Source: Pinus tabuliformis (lineage: Eukaryota > Streptophyta > Pinopsida > Pinales > Pinaceae). Taken from it: a DNA stretch of 64,000 nt. The notes under the pieces are model-generated. The model made no database searches. It was given only the letters and a program-made list of their open reading frames with translations, and was not told the DNA's origin. Location: the NCBI GenBank assembly GCA_031772625.1, contig CM062811.1, positions 647,478,606-647,542,605 on the forward strand, read 5' to 3'. Below, in pieces: positions 1-8,629 of the stretch. Made by a program: the position numbers and the translations under genes. How positions within the stretch are numbered: position 1 is the stretch's first letter; the number at the start of each line of letters is the position of its first letter.

Positions 1-2
1 AG

Positions 3-452
3 AAGTTGATGGGCCAGACACCTTTCCAGTTAGTCTATGGCAAGGAAGCCATCATGCCAATGGAATACATTGTACCTAGTTTGTGAATAGCAGTGACGAC
101 AGGCATGGAAGACCGCGGGGCTTTGGAAGAGAGGATCACGCAACTGGAAGAACTTGAGGAGGAATGGTTTCTGGCAAGATTCCATCAGCAGGTACAGAAG
201 CAGCGAGAAAAAGCTTCGCACGATCACCATATAAAGTTGTGCACATTCAAATAAAATGATCTAGTATTACTCTATGACAGCAAGTTCGAGAAATTCCCTG
301 GAAAGCTCCGAATGAATTGGTTGGGACCCTATGTAGTCAAAGAAGTCATGGAAGGAGGCGCGGTACAGCTTGGCAAGCTTAATGACCAACCCTTCCCGGG
401 TAGAGTAAATGGCAGTCGCCTGAAGCTCTACACAGGTGGGCCGACTGCCTAA
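3..452 (+). pseudogene. Gypsy integrase C-terminal fragment (element Gyp-0)
   Basis: This is the tail of a Ty3/gypsy polyprotein that enters from the left edge. Read from base 3, it begins inside the integrase core C-terminus (TPFQLVYGKEAIMP) and continues through the small-barrel region (NDLVLLYD, LGPYVVKE) to a terminal TAA at 450-452 after GRVNGSRLKLYTGGP. In an active element this part would help integrase bind DNA. Two in-frame stops (TGA at 84-86, TAA at 252-254) show that it is dead. No chromodomain follows. It does not match the integrase tails of the other elements here closely enough to be part of Tat-1, so it is probably a separate element inserted into Tat-1 gag. Confidence 0.85.
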
Positions 453-1628
453 CTAACAGATCGAAGTACAGTCTCACCACTCCAGACAGTTGTAGGAGAG
501 CGCGAGACGATAAAGCAGTCTGTGAGGGAGCTGTGCGACAACAAGGGTGCGCGTAGAATTAGTATGTCATGAGGGTCGTAGTTGCGCAGAAGGGGCTGTA
601 CTGCTACATGGATAAATAGGGAGGTGACCGTTGCTGTCACTGTTCGTGACAAGATTTCTGAGCTAAGGTGAAAAGGAGCGGGAAGCGAGCAATTAAGATA
701 CAAAGTACGAGCCAAATTTAGAACAATCTACTGTAGATGTAACGTTAAAGCACTAGAAAAGGAGGGAACGACTGAATTTGGATTTCAACACACCTATAAA
801 TCGCAGGGGGGCATCCATCGCACGATATGTGGTATCAAGAAAAGAGAGTTATTGTGCCTTCCCACCGGTATGGAACCATTAGTCATTGTTGCTCAAGGAG
901 TAGGCCTAAGGGTTGTAATATTGCCATTGGGGATGCAGGAGCTTCTGGATAGTGTGGTATCGATGGTTGCAGACACTGCACTAAGTTCAACACCGAAGGT
1001 AGGGGATGTACTAGAAATTTTTAGACACGAAGCAAAACTGGTCTAGATGCCGTTGCCTAAACCACGGGCTGGCCGATGACCCATGAATGATAAGGGAATG
1101 ATCGTGAATATTGAGAAAAATGATGGAATTGCAGTTAACAGTTGGTCTTTGATACATCTTGAAGATTGGGATCTCGTGGACAGCAACATTTTTCTTGCAA
1201 AAATGCAACACAAGCTGTAGCAGACAGTGCGTATAGTAGACCGGAAATTGGAGATTTGCTACTTGAGCGTGAAGAACTGTCGCATGTGGCACCCCAGCTT
1301 GAGCTAAAATCTTATGAGGGGGTGCTTTATGTTAACCGAGTAGAGCAGAATGAGAATCATCGATTACGTGAATTACTAGAGGCAATGGAGCAAGAGCTTG
1401 AAGAAGAGTTGCAGGAGACAAAGTGGGAGCAACAGAACATAGTGCGTCACTCACAGGGATGGTGGACCACGAACCTTAGCAATGCATATCGCCGCACCGA
1501 AGAGTGACTTGGGATGAGTCATGATGATTGTGTTGGGGGGCCTGTTGGGTAGCGGAGGCCCCACGGAAGGGTTTTGGGGCTTAAAGCCCATAAGTTAGGG
1601 TAACGATATTGTAAGTGCGCGGAGCGCA
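453..1628 (+). other. 3' region and probable LTR remnant of Gyp-0
   Basis: No recognisable gene. A purine run at 757-768 (AAAAGGAGGGAA), followed 4 bases later by TG, could be a polypurine tract and LTR start, but no partner LTR is in the window. A weak frame at 1166-1507 would give a Glu-rich, coiled-coil-like peptide of 113 residues with no known match. A perfect 7-bp GC stem lies at 1537-1562. The stretch ends in GCGCA, directly before Tat-1 coding sequence, so an LTR ending in CA near 1625 is plausible but unproven. Confidence 0.35.
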
Positions 1629-2707
1629 AAATACTTGGATTTGATTTACACACAATCCGGCATGCTTTATGATAAAATTCCCAATGCACCTCGACCAGCT
1701 TTCACTGTTCCCCCTCCTCCACAATCGAGTAAGGACTCTCATGCTGGTGATGGTGTGATCGGTTCTTCAAGCACACAAACAACAGGAAGACCATCTGGTC
1801 AAACTCTTGTTGTTTCCAATCAAACTACCAATGCATTAGAAAATACTCTTGCCTCTAAGATTAATGTCGTGTCATCTGACAAAGGAAAAAATCCAAAGCA
1901 ACTAAGGAGCAAGAAAAAGGGGAAAAACAAAAAGAAACAAGAAAATTCCCCTCCAAAGAAATCATCTGATTCCTCTACTTCGGCAAGGAAACCTCGTTAT
2001 CCATGTCTGATATGTAATGATGAGCATTTTACAAGAGATTGTCCACATCGCTCTGAGGTCTCTAAACTTTTAAAGACTTCAAACACATCGGCAGTGTTGA
2101 CTGATCCGTTTCCAACCCTGGAGACACATTTGGTTGCAACAGACCATGCTTCCACATCCAAAGTACTCATGTTATCCATCACAAAGCCACAAAACAATGT
2201 TTTGGTGTCAACAAGAAACAAAGATTATGGAAATTCATTGTCGTCGAATAATCAGGCCACTGATTAGCCTAATCCTTCGACTTTGACTTCATCTAAAGTT
2301 GTTCCACCCATTGTACCTAAATTTAAAATAAAACCACCAAAGGGAGTTGTGCATAAATCGACATTCAACCCTCGGGCTCGAGCAGCTCAAAATTATAACA
2401 TAGTGGAAGATGTTGCTCAATTACCTTCCGCTATGTCGACACTCGAGGTGTTGCAGAACTGTCCCTCCCGAAAACAGGCTTTACTGTCAGCAATAGGTGG
2501 AATAGATCTTACAGATTCAAATCTTGTGGTTTTTAACCATGCGAGATATTCACCATAGTTACCGGCGTAATTAGCTTTCCTAATCCAAGTAAAAGCTTTC
2601 AATAAGAATTTTCACCGAACTATTATTGATGAGGGGGCATCTACTTACATTATGTCCATGAGCTGCTGGAAAACACTTGGTTCACCGCCGTTGTCATGAT
2701 CACCAAC
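1629..2707 (+). pseudogene. Tat-1 segment 1: gag C-terminus, zinc knuckle and start of protease
   Basis: First surviving piece of the old + strand element Tat-1. It starts at YLDLIYTQSG, which aligns with the same place in Tat-2 (minus strand, near 51880), so the gag N-terminus is missing. A Lys-rich tract is followed by a zinc knuckle at 2004-2042, CLICNDEHFTRDC, with spacing C-X2-C-X3-H-X4-C. The protease starts with the motif IIDEGAST, where D-E-G-A replaces the usual D-S/T-G-A; Tat-2 has the same variant. In-frame stops lie at 2265-2267 (TAG), 2556-2558 (TAG) and near 2568 (TAA). The frame is cut at 2707 by Ath-1 and resumes at 16535. Confidence 0.85.
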
Positions 2708-4833
2708 TGGTGAGCTCCAGTATTGTAGCAATAATGCTACAACTCCTGGGGCTTCCTGTCTCTCATTTTATCAACCCGGTAGTTCGTACAAACTTGGAAG
2801 CGACAGTGCTATATGCACAAGTACTAGCTCTTGTCGCAGCTATCACTTGGTCAGCTGGCACAAGTCCGCTAGGGCTCAAGCCAACTTCTATAGGCTCTCA
2901 GAAGAAGCTTGCTAATTGATGGATGAAAGCTATTCTCAAAGGAAAACTACTCTACTTGACAAAATGGACTGAAAGCAAATCAAAGCATGTAAACCTAGGA
3001 AACCCTAATTTAACTAGTCTAACCTCTATAGTGCAAAGAATGTGAATGAAACCTCTACCAATGCTGTTGTTACCTCTAATAAGTGGAAATGCATGGATCT
3101 AAGCTACTTGCATCATAAAAGACATGTTTTTGTATTTTTCCTTTAAGTGTATGGAATGATTGTGATTGTGTGCTAATTAGGGTTTGGTTGTGCAGATGGG
3201 ATGGAGAAGGAAGGAAAGCGTGGGACAGGTTGGGGAGGCTAGGAGAGGTCCCTAGGGATCCTTAGCATCCATCCACAGAGGTTCCTCACATTCAGATGCT
3301 CAACAACCGAGTGAGTGGCCTCCTACAGGATGTCTGCAGGGGATCCTACAGGATACGCAGAGATTTCTACAGGATGTCTACAAATTGCTACAGGATGACC
3401 TACCGTGAGTGTTTGAAGTGATGGAGGAGTGATGGAATGGTAGGGGGAGATGTGTAAGGTAGGAATAAGGTTGGTGATGGCTCAGAAGTGGAAGAATAGG
3501 ATAGGGAGTGAGTGTAGGGAGTAGGTTGGAAGATAGAGGACTAGGTCAACGAAGGGGCTAGAGAGTGAAGCTATGTGAGGAGTGAAAGACTTTGGGAGAT
3601 AACAGAGCGGAGCAGGGGTCAACGATGTATTTGCATGCGTGATCAAGATGGAGAATGAGGTACTGGAACGAGAGAGAGCAGTGTAAGTGAAACAAATGCT
3701 TATGACTGTCACCAAACCGAAAATGCATCAACCTAAACTACCTGTGCGTATAAATTCAATGAACAGCAATCCAAAACGCGAAGGAGAATGTGCATGAAGC
3801 TGTGATGAAGGCGTGTGTGCAAGTGTGAATCATGTGGAAAGATCTATCATAACGAGACTATGTTGCAGCATGTATGAAGTGAAGAACTGCGTGTTTTTGT
3901 GGCTGGTATAGGCTGCACTCCAATCTCCAAACGGAGATGGCAGTGGAGACTTCCTCAACCTTTTTTGATGGAGCTCCAATGTATTATCAACCTGCTAATC
4001 TAACTAAACAACCGAAAGCAATTCAACCACAAACTAGTCCTATCTATGCTCATGAAAAAGACTAATTCAACAACCTGTAATTCAAATTGCATGTGAAAAT
4101 GAAAACTCAGAGTGCTGAAACGAAATGCAAACAACACTACAGCAGAGGGGATCTATGGCTCTCAGGTTGGGCCCTAACCTGAGAGCTATAGTCTCGTTAA
4201 GAAAACTCAGAGCTAGATCAAAATCTGCCTTCTTTATTCATAATCTGATGTCATGCCAAATTGGCTTACAAAAAGGAACAAAAACTGAGCTGTGCTCCAA
4301 AATTACAATAGTAATGCGAAAGTTTCAACAACCAATCAAAGGCTACGGCCTCTATACTTATGCAAAACAGTGATCCAACAAGTGTCCTTGATTTTAGGAG
4401 CTCGGCTGTCCAACTAGAGTTTAACTGCTGATCCTGTAGGACAATCATAAGTGCTGTTCCTGTAGAACAGTTGTAACTGCTGTTCCTGTAGAACAGCTGG
4501 CTGCTTCTAAGCTCGGAGGGGAGATGGATTGGAGCTCGGAGTTCTTGGTGGGAATCACGAGGAATGTCCCCAAGACCGTGGACATCCTCTCCTAAAAACC
4601 AGCAGTGCCACCTCGTTGTCTCCTTGTCTCCTTTTTCATTGTCTTTTGCTCCCTTTTAATGCCAAAACCTGGAATCATAATGCATTAGTCACGTAGATAG
4701 AGTGCCTACCCTTCTTCCTACAAACAACATGAATAAACTAAGAAATGCATGCATAAGCAATAAAAAATGAATGGTTTGAGCAAGTAGAATAGGCCAAAAT
4801 GAGCCCAAATTGTACCAAAATTGGGGCTCATCA
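2708..4833 (-). repeat. Ath-1 3' LTR (2126 bp)
   Basis: Begins TGGTGAGCTCC and ends GGGGCTCATCA on the + strand. It matches 14412-16529 almost base for base. It lies next to the polypurine tract, so it is the 3' LTR of this minus-strand element. It holds seven copies of the CCTGTAG/CTACAGG motif: four at about 3322-3400 and three at 4435-4497. The last two form the palindrome CTGTTC-CTGTA-GAACAG (4454-4470 and 4479-4497). The length difference from the other LTR is a TTGTCTCC-type duplication near 4620. Small open frames inside are not supported as genes. Confidence 0.95.
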
Positions 4834-4845
4834 TCACCCCCCAGC
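4834..4845 (-). other. Ath-1 polypurine tract
   Basis: On the minus strand the sequence GCTGGGGGGTGA abuts the start of the 3' LTR (TGATGAGCCCC). A G-run directly before the 3' LTR is the expected primer for plus-strand DNA synthesis. It lies only 12 bases after the ORF3 stop codon. Confidence 0.8.
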
Positions 4846-4857
4846 TGAACCATTTGC

Positions 4858-6651
4858 TCATCCTTGAGCAACCTTGCTCCTGCTCCTTGTCCTTGGCCGA
4901 GGACTCGGGACCGGAACAGGCTCTTTCTTTTCTGCTTTTGATGGCCCTGCCTTCTCTGCCCCTGGTGGTGACGAGGGTGGCGCTTCTTCTCCCTTTTTCA
5001 TTTCCTTGAGCCGGGCTTCAGAAGGCGACTGGCTTATTTTTCGTGTCCAGGAAGTTATTTTTGGGCTTCCTTTCTTGGGGGTGGCCGGTGTCTTAGAGGG
5101 AGTTTGCTTACTGGGTGAAGTAGGAACACTCCCTAAAGTGGTTGTGCTGCTGGGAGGAGGCTGCGACTTGTCTGTCTTCATTCTCTGACTTCTCCTGGTC
5201 TCGGAAGGTAGAGGGATCTCCCTCGCCCTCTTTTCTTTTGGTTTTGCAGGTGTGCTGAGGGTGGCCAGCGCAGCTGCCGCCTCCTTCTCGAGAGGATCAG
5301 CCTTCTCTCCCGTGCCTTTTACTTTCCCGGTGCTCCTTGTGGAAGGCCCTTCCCTTTCTATTTTCGGGCTTCCTGTAGAAGACCCTGCTTTGTCCACTTT
5401 CGGCCCTCCTGTAGAAGACTCTTTCTTTACGCTCTGTGGGCTTCTTGTAGAAGACCCCTTCTCTGTTTTTGGGCTTCTTGTAGAAGCCTTCGTCTGCTTT
5501 CCTGTAGGCGTTGTTCTTGGGCTTCCTGTAGAAGCCTGCGTTTGTTTTCCTGTAGAGGTTGCTTCCGGGCTTCCTGTAGAAGCCTGCTTTTGTTTTCCTG
5601 TAGAGGCTGCTTCCGGGCTTCCTGTAGAAGCCTGTTTTTGCGTTCCTGCAGATGCAACTGTCACCACCTTTTCTTGCTTGGCTGCATGGATTTTGCTTTT
5701 GGCTTTGACTGCAGGAGCTGACGAGGTGCTTGGGCTGACAGGGACCACCTCAGTTTTGACTGCCCTACTCTTCAACCTCTTTTCCCTTGCTGACAGGATG
5801 GGGGTGTCCTCTTTTGCTCTGTCATCTTTTCCCTCCTCCTTCTCCTTTCGTTCTTTCTTCTGTGTTGGAGTCGGGATCTTTTGGCTTTTTCCCTTCTTAC
5901 TCTCGGCTACTGGCTCTTCTTCTTCACCGCTAGAGGATGCCGTTTCTTCAAGCAACATTTTTATGTCCCCTTCTCTTGTTAAATTCCTAAATGATTCCCA
6001 TGCGAGGGGGACTTTATATGAGTGGAGAGCATCCTCCACAAGAAGCTTGACTAACCCATGGTGGGCTACCTGATCCGGAATGCCGTCCTTGAGCTTTGTA
6101 GAGCACTCCATCAAGGACTGTAGTAAAAAGTAAGGAATGCTCAGCCTCTGTGCTGCAGGAAGGTCAATCCGGTGTCTTAGTTCATTGAGCAGCCTGAAGT
6201 GATACGCATATACGATGCTGTAACGACCCTCACAGGTGATATATTTCATAATTTGCAAACTGACTTCGTTCCATGGTGGCAACAGGCTTGTCCTCCTCAC
6301 CCCATTTTTGTCCTCTGTGAATGATTCTTCAGGTGGGAAGAACTCCTTCTTGACTTGCTGGCTTAGCTTTCGTTCTTCTTTATCCCACGGGAGACCCATA
6401 GGAAGCTCAGTGATTCTACTGACAGACTGCGGGGTGATCTTGAGGCTTAGGCCTCTGAAATTGACTGTGGCCAGCACCTTGGATTTTGTCCTCAGGGCCT
6501 GCAAGAATTCCTCGGCCACTTCCTCATTGTACCCCTGCAACTTATCACAAAAAGGCATCCATTGTGCTTTGGTGAAGAGCTCTACCACTGCCTGATTTCT
6601 TCTTAGTGTATTTGAATCAGTGGGCTCTCGCCTGATAAATCCACCCGGCAT
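4858..6651 (-). CDS. Ath-1 ORF3: 597-residue non-envelope accessory protein
   Basis: An intact open frame in sense orientation between pol and the 3' LTR, where Athila elements usually carry an env-like ORF. Residues about 1-240 form a folded-looking domain (QWMPFCDKLQGYNEEVAEEF, then ITELPMG) that resembles the 'putative plant transposon protein' family (PF20167-like) by my reading; a second fragment is at 35520-35771. Residues about 240-597 are low complexity: Lys/Glu/Ser-rich, with tandem 16-residue units built on ASTGKQxQ and ASTGSPxx (about 345-430), then Pro/Ser/Lys-rich to an Arg-rich end. I see no signal peptide and no membrane segment, so it does not look like an envelope. The many basic stretches suggest nuclear or nucleic-acid contact (inference). 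It is open although gag-pol of the same copy has several stops. The function is unknown. Confidence 0.75.
   Translation of the reverse strand: MPGGFIRREPTDSNTLRRNQAVVELFTKAQWMPFCDKLQGYNEEVAEEFLQALRTKSKVLATVNFRGLSLKITPQSVSRITELPMGLPWDKEERKLSQQVKKEFFPPEESFTEDKNGVRRTSLLPPWNEVSLQIMKYITCEGRYSIVYAYHFRLLNELRHRIDLPAAQRLSIPYFLLQSLMECSTKLKDGIPDQVAHHGLVKLLVEDALHSYKVPLAWESFRNLTREGDIKMLLEETASSSGEEEEPVAESKKGKSQKIPTPTQKKERKEKEEGKDDRAKEDTPILSAREKRLKSRAVKTEVVPVSPSTSSAPAVKAKSKIHAAKQEKVVTVASAGTQKQASTGSPEAASTGKQKQASTGSPEATSTGKQTQASTGSPRTTPTGKQTKASTRSPKTEKGSSTRSPQSVKKESSTGGPKVDKAGSSTGSPKIEREGPSTRSTGKVKGTGEKADPLEKEAAAALATLSTPAKPKEKRAREIPLPSETRRSQRMKTDKSQPPPSSTTTLGSVPTSPSKQTPSKTPATPKKGSPKITSWTRKISQSPSEARLKEMKKGEEAPPSSPPGAEKAGPSKAEKKEPVPVPSPRPRTRSRSKVAQG
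5340..5660 (-). repeat. Minisatellite inside ORF3 built on the CCTGTAG motif
   Basis: Tandem copies with a period of about 48 bases alternate CTTCCTGTAGAAGCCTG and TTTCCTGTAGAGG (+ strand). Read in the ORF3 frame, they encode repeated Ser-Thr-Gly blocks. The core is the same CCTGTAG word that is scattered through the LTRs and the spacer of this element. Confidence 0.85.
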
Positions 6652-6769
6652 GATGGCATAATTTTCTTAACCGGAGGTGGTGATGGTGGAAGAGAGTTTA
6701 GTTTCGGTGACAGAGTGCAAAACAATGCGTATAACCCACAAAAATTTTACAACACAGTCTAACCACGCA

Positions 6770-7010
6770 ACAATCCTGTAGAATTGCAGTATGGCCACAC
6801 AGACAGCAATTTGTCTACTTTCTCATTTACCCAGACAGTAACTGACAATCCTACCACCTTAAATGAGCAATTGCATGAGGAGTCCAGGGTTACCTCGTTA
6901 CTCGGCCACCTTTTTTACATGAACACCCGCGTTCCTGTAGAAGACTGCGTTCCTGTAGAGACTGCTTCCTGTAGGACTGCGTTCCTGTAGATACTGTTCC
7001 TGTAGGAGCA
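6770..7010. repeat. CCTGTAG motif cluster 1 (spacer)
   Basis: Six copies of CCTGTAG, mostly as GTTCCTGTAGA followed by an A/C/T-rich variable stretch ending ACTGC, spaced about 20 bases apart at the right-hand end (6930-7010). All are in the same orientation. There is no coding frame through the cluster on the element strand. Confidence 0.85.
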
Positions 7011-8040
7011 GTATGCAAACTTCGGGGAGGACTGCAATTGGACTGCGGTTGAGGTGCGCTTCACCGGTGTTCTGGTAGCCGAAAGCTTGGCGTATCAACG
7101 TGCCGAGGAAATCAGAAGAGCCACTCAAGTTTTGAAGTGGAGGTTGATGAATACATGCGCATAATCTAACCGATTAGATTTTGAATCGGCGCAGCTCGTG
7201 GCGCGAGGGGTGAGCTGTCCCCGCCGGACCGTTGGGCGACGTCACCCATCATTCGCTTGCATATTCACTCGCTGCCGCATTCATTCCCATAGATCTGTCG
7301 CCGCCCTTTTCGGTTAAACTCGTTTCTCGGTTGACGGGACTATCTTCACGTGCGTGCTGCGTGTTTTCTTTGTCGTGGCTGCCACCCGATCATCCGACTA
7401 TACCATAACTAGCCAACGTGGCCAGTCAACTGGCCATATGGCTGCTCAACCATTCACTCTTACGCCATGCAAACAAATCAAAGTAATATTCATGCGATTT
7501 GATGGAGAGAAGGTTGAGACACTTACCTGCGCGCGTCTGCACACGATTTTCAGTTTTTGGACGACGGATCTACCTGCTGCACGCGGCTTACACAGACCCG
7601 GAGGCTCATGGTTACAGGTTGCTGACGCTGGAGTGGATGGTTTTGCTTTCATGCACCCGCGTTTCATCTCGGATGGCGGTGCTGTGGAGGGTATTCACTC
7701 GAGCAGGTTGAACTGTTACAGGGTCCCCGCGAGGGGTCTCGTCACAGTCCTTTCTCCTTGGGTGCATGCTGCACGCTGGCGGTTCTGGCTTCTCGATCAC
7801 GATCCCAGCGCTCTTGATGCATATGGTATGAGATCTCGTCATTTGTTACCTTTGGAAATGGCTTGCCCGCGAGAACTCATCGATTTTCTTTGTGGGTGCA
7901 GGGACTTGGCCGCATGTCGACACGGGTGGTGGAGCAAGGTAACAGCGTCGTGCATGGGCCCAAAAGAGGCTTGCATGCGTCCACACCAACCCGTAGTCAT
8001 CAGATCTGCTCATGAAACGCATTCTGGCCCGTTCTGAGCT

Positions 8041-8190
8041 TCTACAGGAAGTTTCCTGTAGAAATACAGAGCTTCCTGTAGACAGGCAGCTCTTCCTGTA
8101 GAAATTTGCACCTTCCTGTAGAAACTGGCACCTTCCTGTAGAAAATCGCACCTTCCTGTAGAAAATCTGTGTCTTCCTGTAGGAGACTCA
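8041..8190. repeat. CCTGTAG motif cluster 2 (spacer)
   Basis: Eight copies in 150 bases. The first is reversed (CTTCTACAGGAAG); the rest are CTTCCTGTAGAAA-like at a spacing of 18-25 bases. The first two form an inverted pair (TTCTACAGGAA then TTCCTGTAGAA), which could fold as a hairpin. Confidence 0.87.
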
Positions 8191-8387
8191 ATCTATAATG
8201 AAAGTGCACATACCTTGAAGAACATGAGCATTCTTGGAGGAGGTGCTGGTGAGGTGTCTTGGCTGCATGATAAGGACCTTTGACCTTGAGTTGGGAGGCT
8301 TCCTCTCCTCCATAGAACACCTGCAATCTGCATGCAAATAACTTATGGATCTTGTTTTTTTCTTTTGTTTTTTTTTTTTTTTTTTTG

Positions 8388-8590
8388 AAAGATAGCAGGG
8401 GCGCCTCAAGGAGGTTTTCACCCATGCCATCTGCCCTGAGCGCCTCAGAGAGGTTTTCGCTCAAAGATCTTTTTCAACTTTTTCCCTTTTTTTTTTTTTT
8501 TATAAACAAAAGCAATAGGAGCGCCTCAATGAGGTTTTCACCCTTACTACCTGCCTTGGGCACCTCGGAGAGGTTTTCACCCAAGGATCT
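8388..8590. repeat. Imperfect duplication with poly-T separators
   Basis: Two units of about 85 bases (8390-8475 and 8515-8590) share GCGCCTCAANGAGGTTTTC and a closing AAAGATCTTT-like end. Each unit has an internal half-repeat (CGCCTCAGAGAGGTTTTCGC type). T-runs of 12-18 bases separate them. They lie just beyond the end of the pol frame. Confidence 0.7.
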
Positions 8591-8629
8591 TTATTTATTT
8601 ATTTATTTTTTTTTTTTTCAGATCTTCTT

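Larger units (their letters stand above)
6652..8629. other. Ath-1 spacer between pol and ORF3
   Basis: About 2 kb without a supported gene. It holds two clusters of the CCTGTAG motif (6770-7010 and 8041-8190), a visibly GC-richer block at about 7190-8040, and an inverted repeat AATCTA...TTAGATT near 7170-7190. An open frame of 227 codons runs on the + strand at 7354-8037 inside the GC-rich block. It shows no recognisable domain and is antisense to the element, so I do not call it a gene. The block could be captured host DNA or a promoter region for ORF3 (both inference). Confidence 0.5.

Noticed and set aside
774..1625. A defined 3' LTR of Gyp-0
   Set aside because: The polypurine-like run and terminal CA fit, but there is no second LTR and the TATA-like box lies too near the proposed start.
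5252..6073. A 273-codon open frame on the + strand
   Set aside because: It is the antisense of ORF3; its openness follows from the repeated Ser/Thr/Gly codons of the real gene.
4858..6651. A viral envelope gene in Ath-1
   Set aside because: Position fits, but there is no signal peptide, membrane segment or cysteine pattern of an envelope.
7354..8037. A 227-codon + strand frame as a gene
   Set aside because: No domain, antisense to the element and in a GC-rich block where stops are rarer. Kept only as a remark.
8041..8190. A CRISPR-like array
   Set aside because: The repeat core is only about 11 bases, spacers are short and irregular, and the context is a plant retrotransposon.
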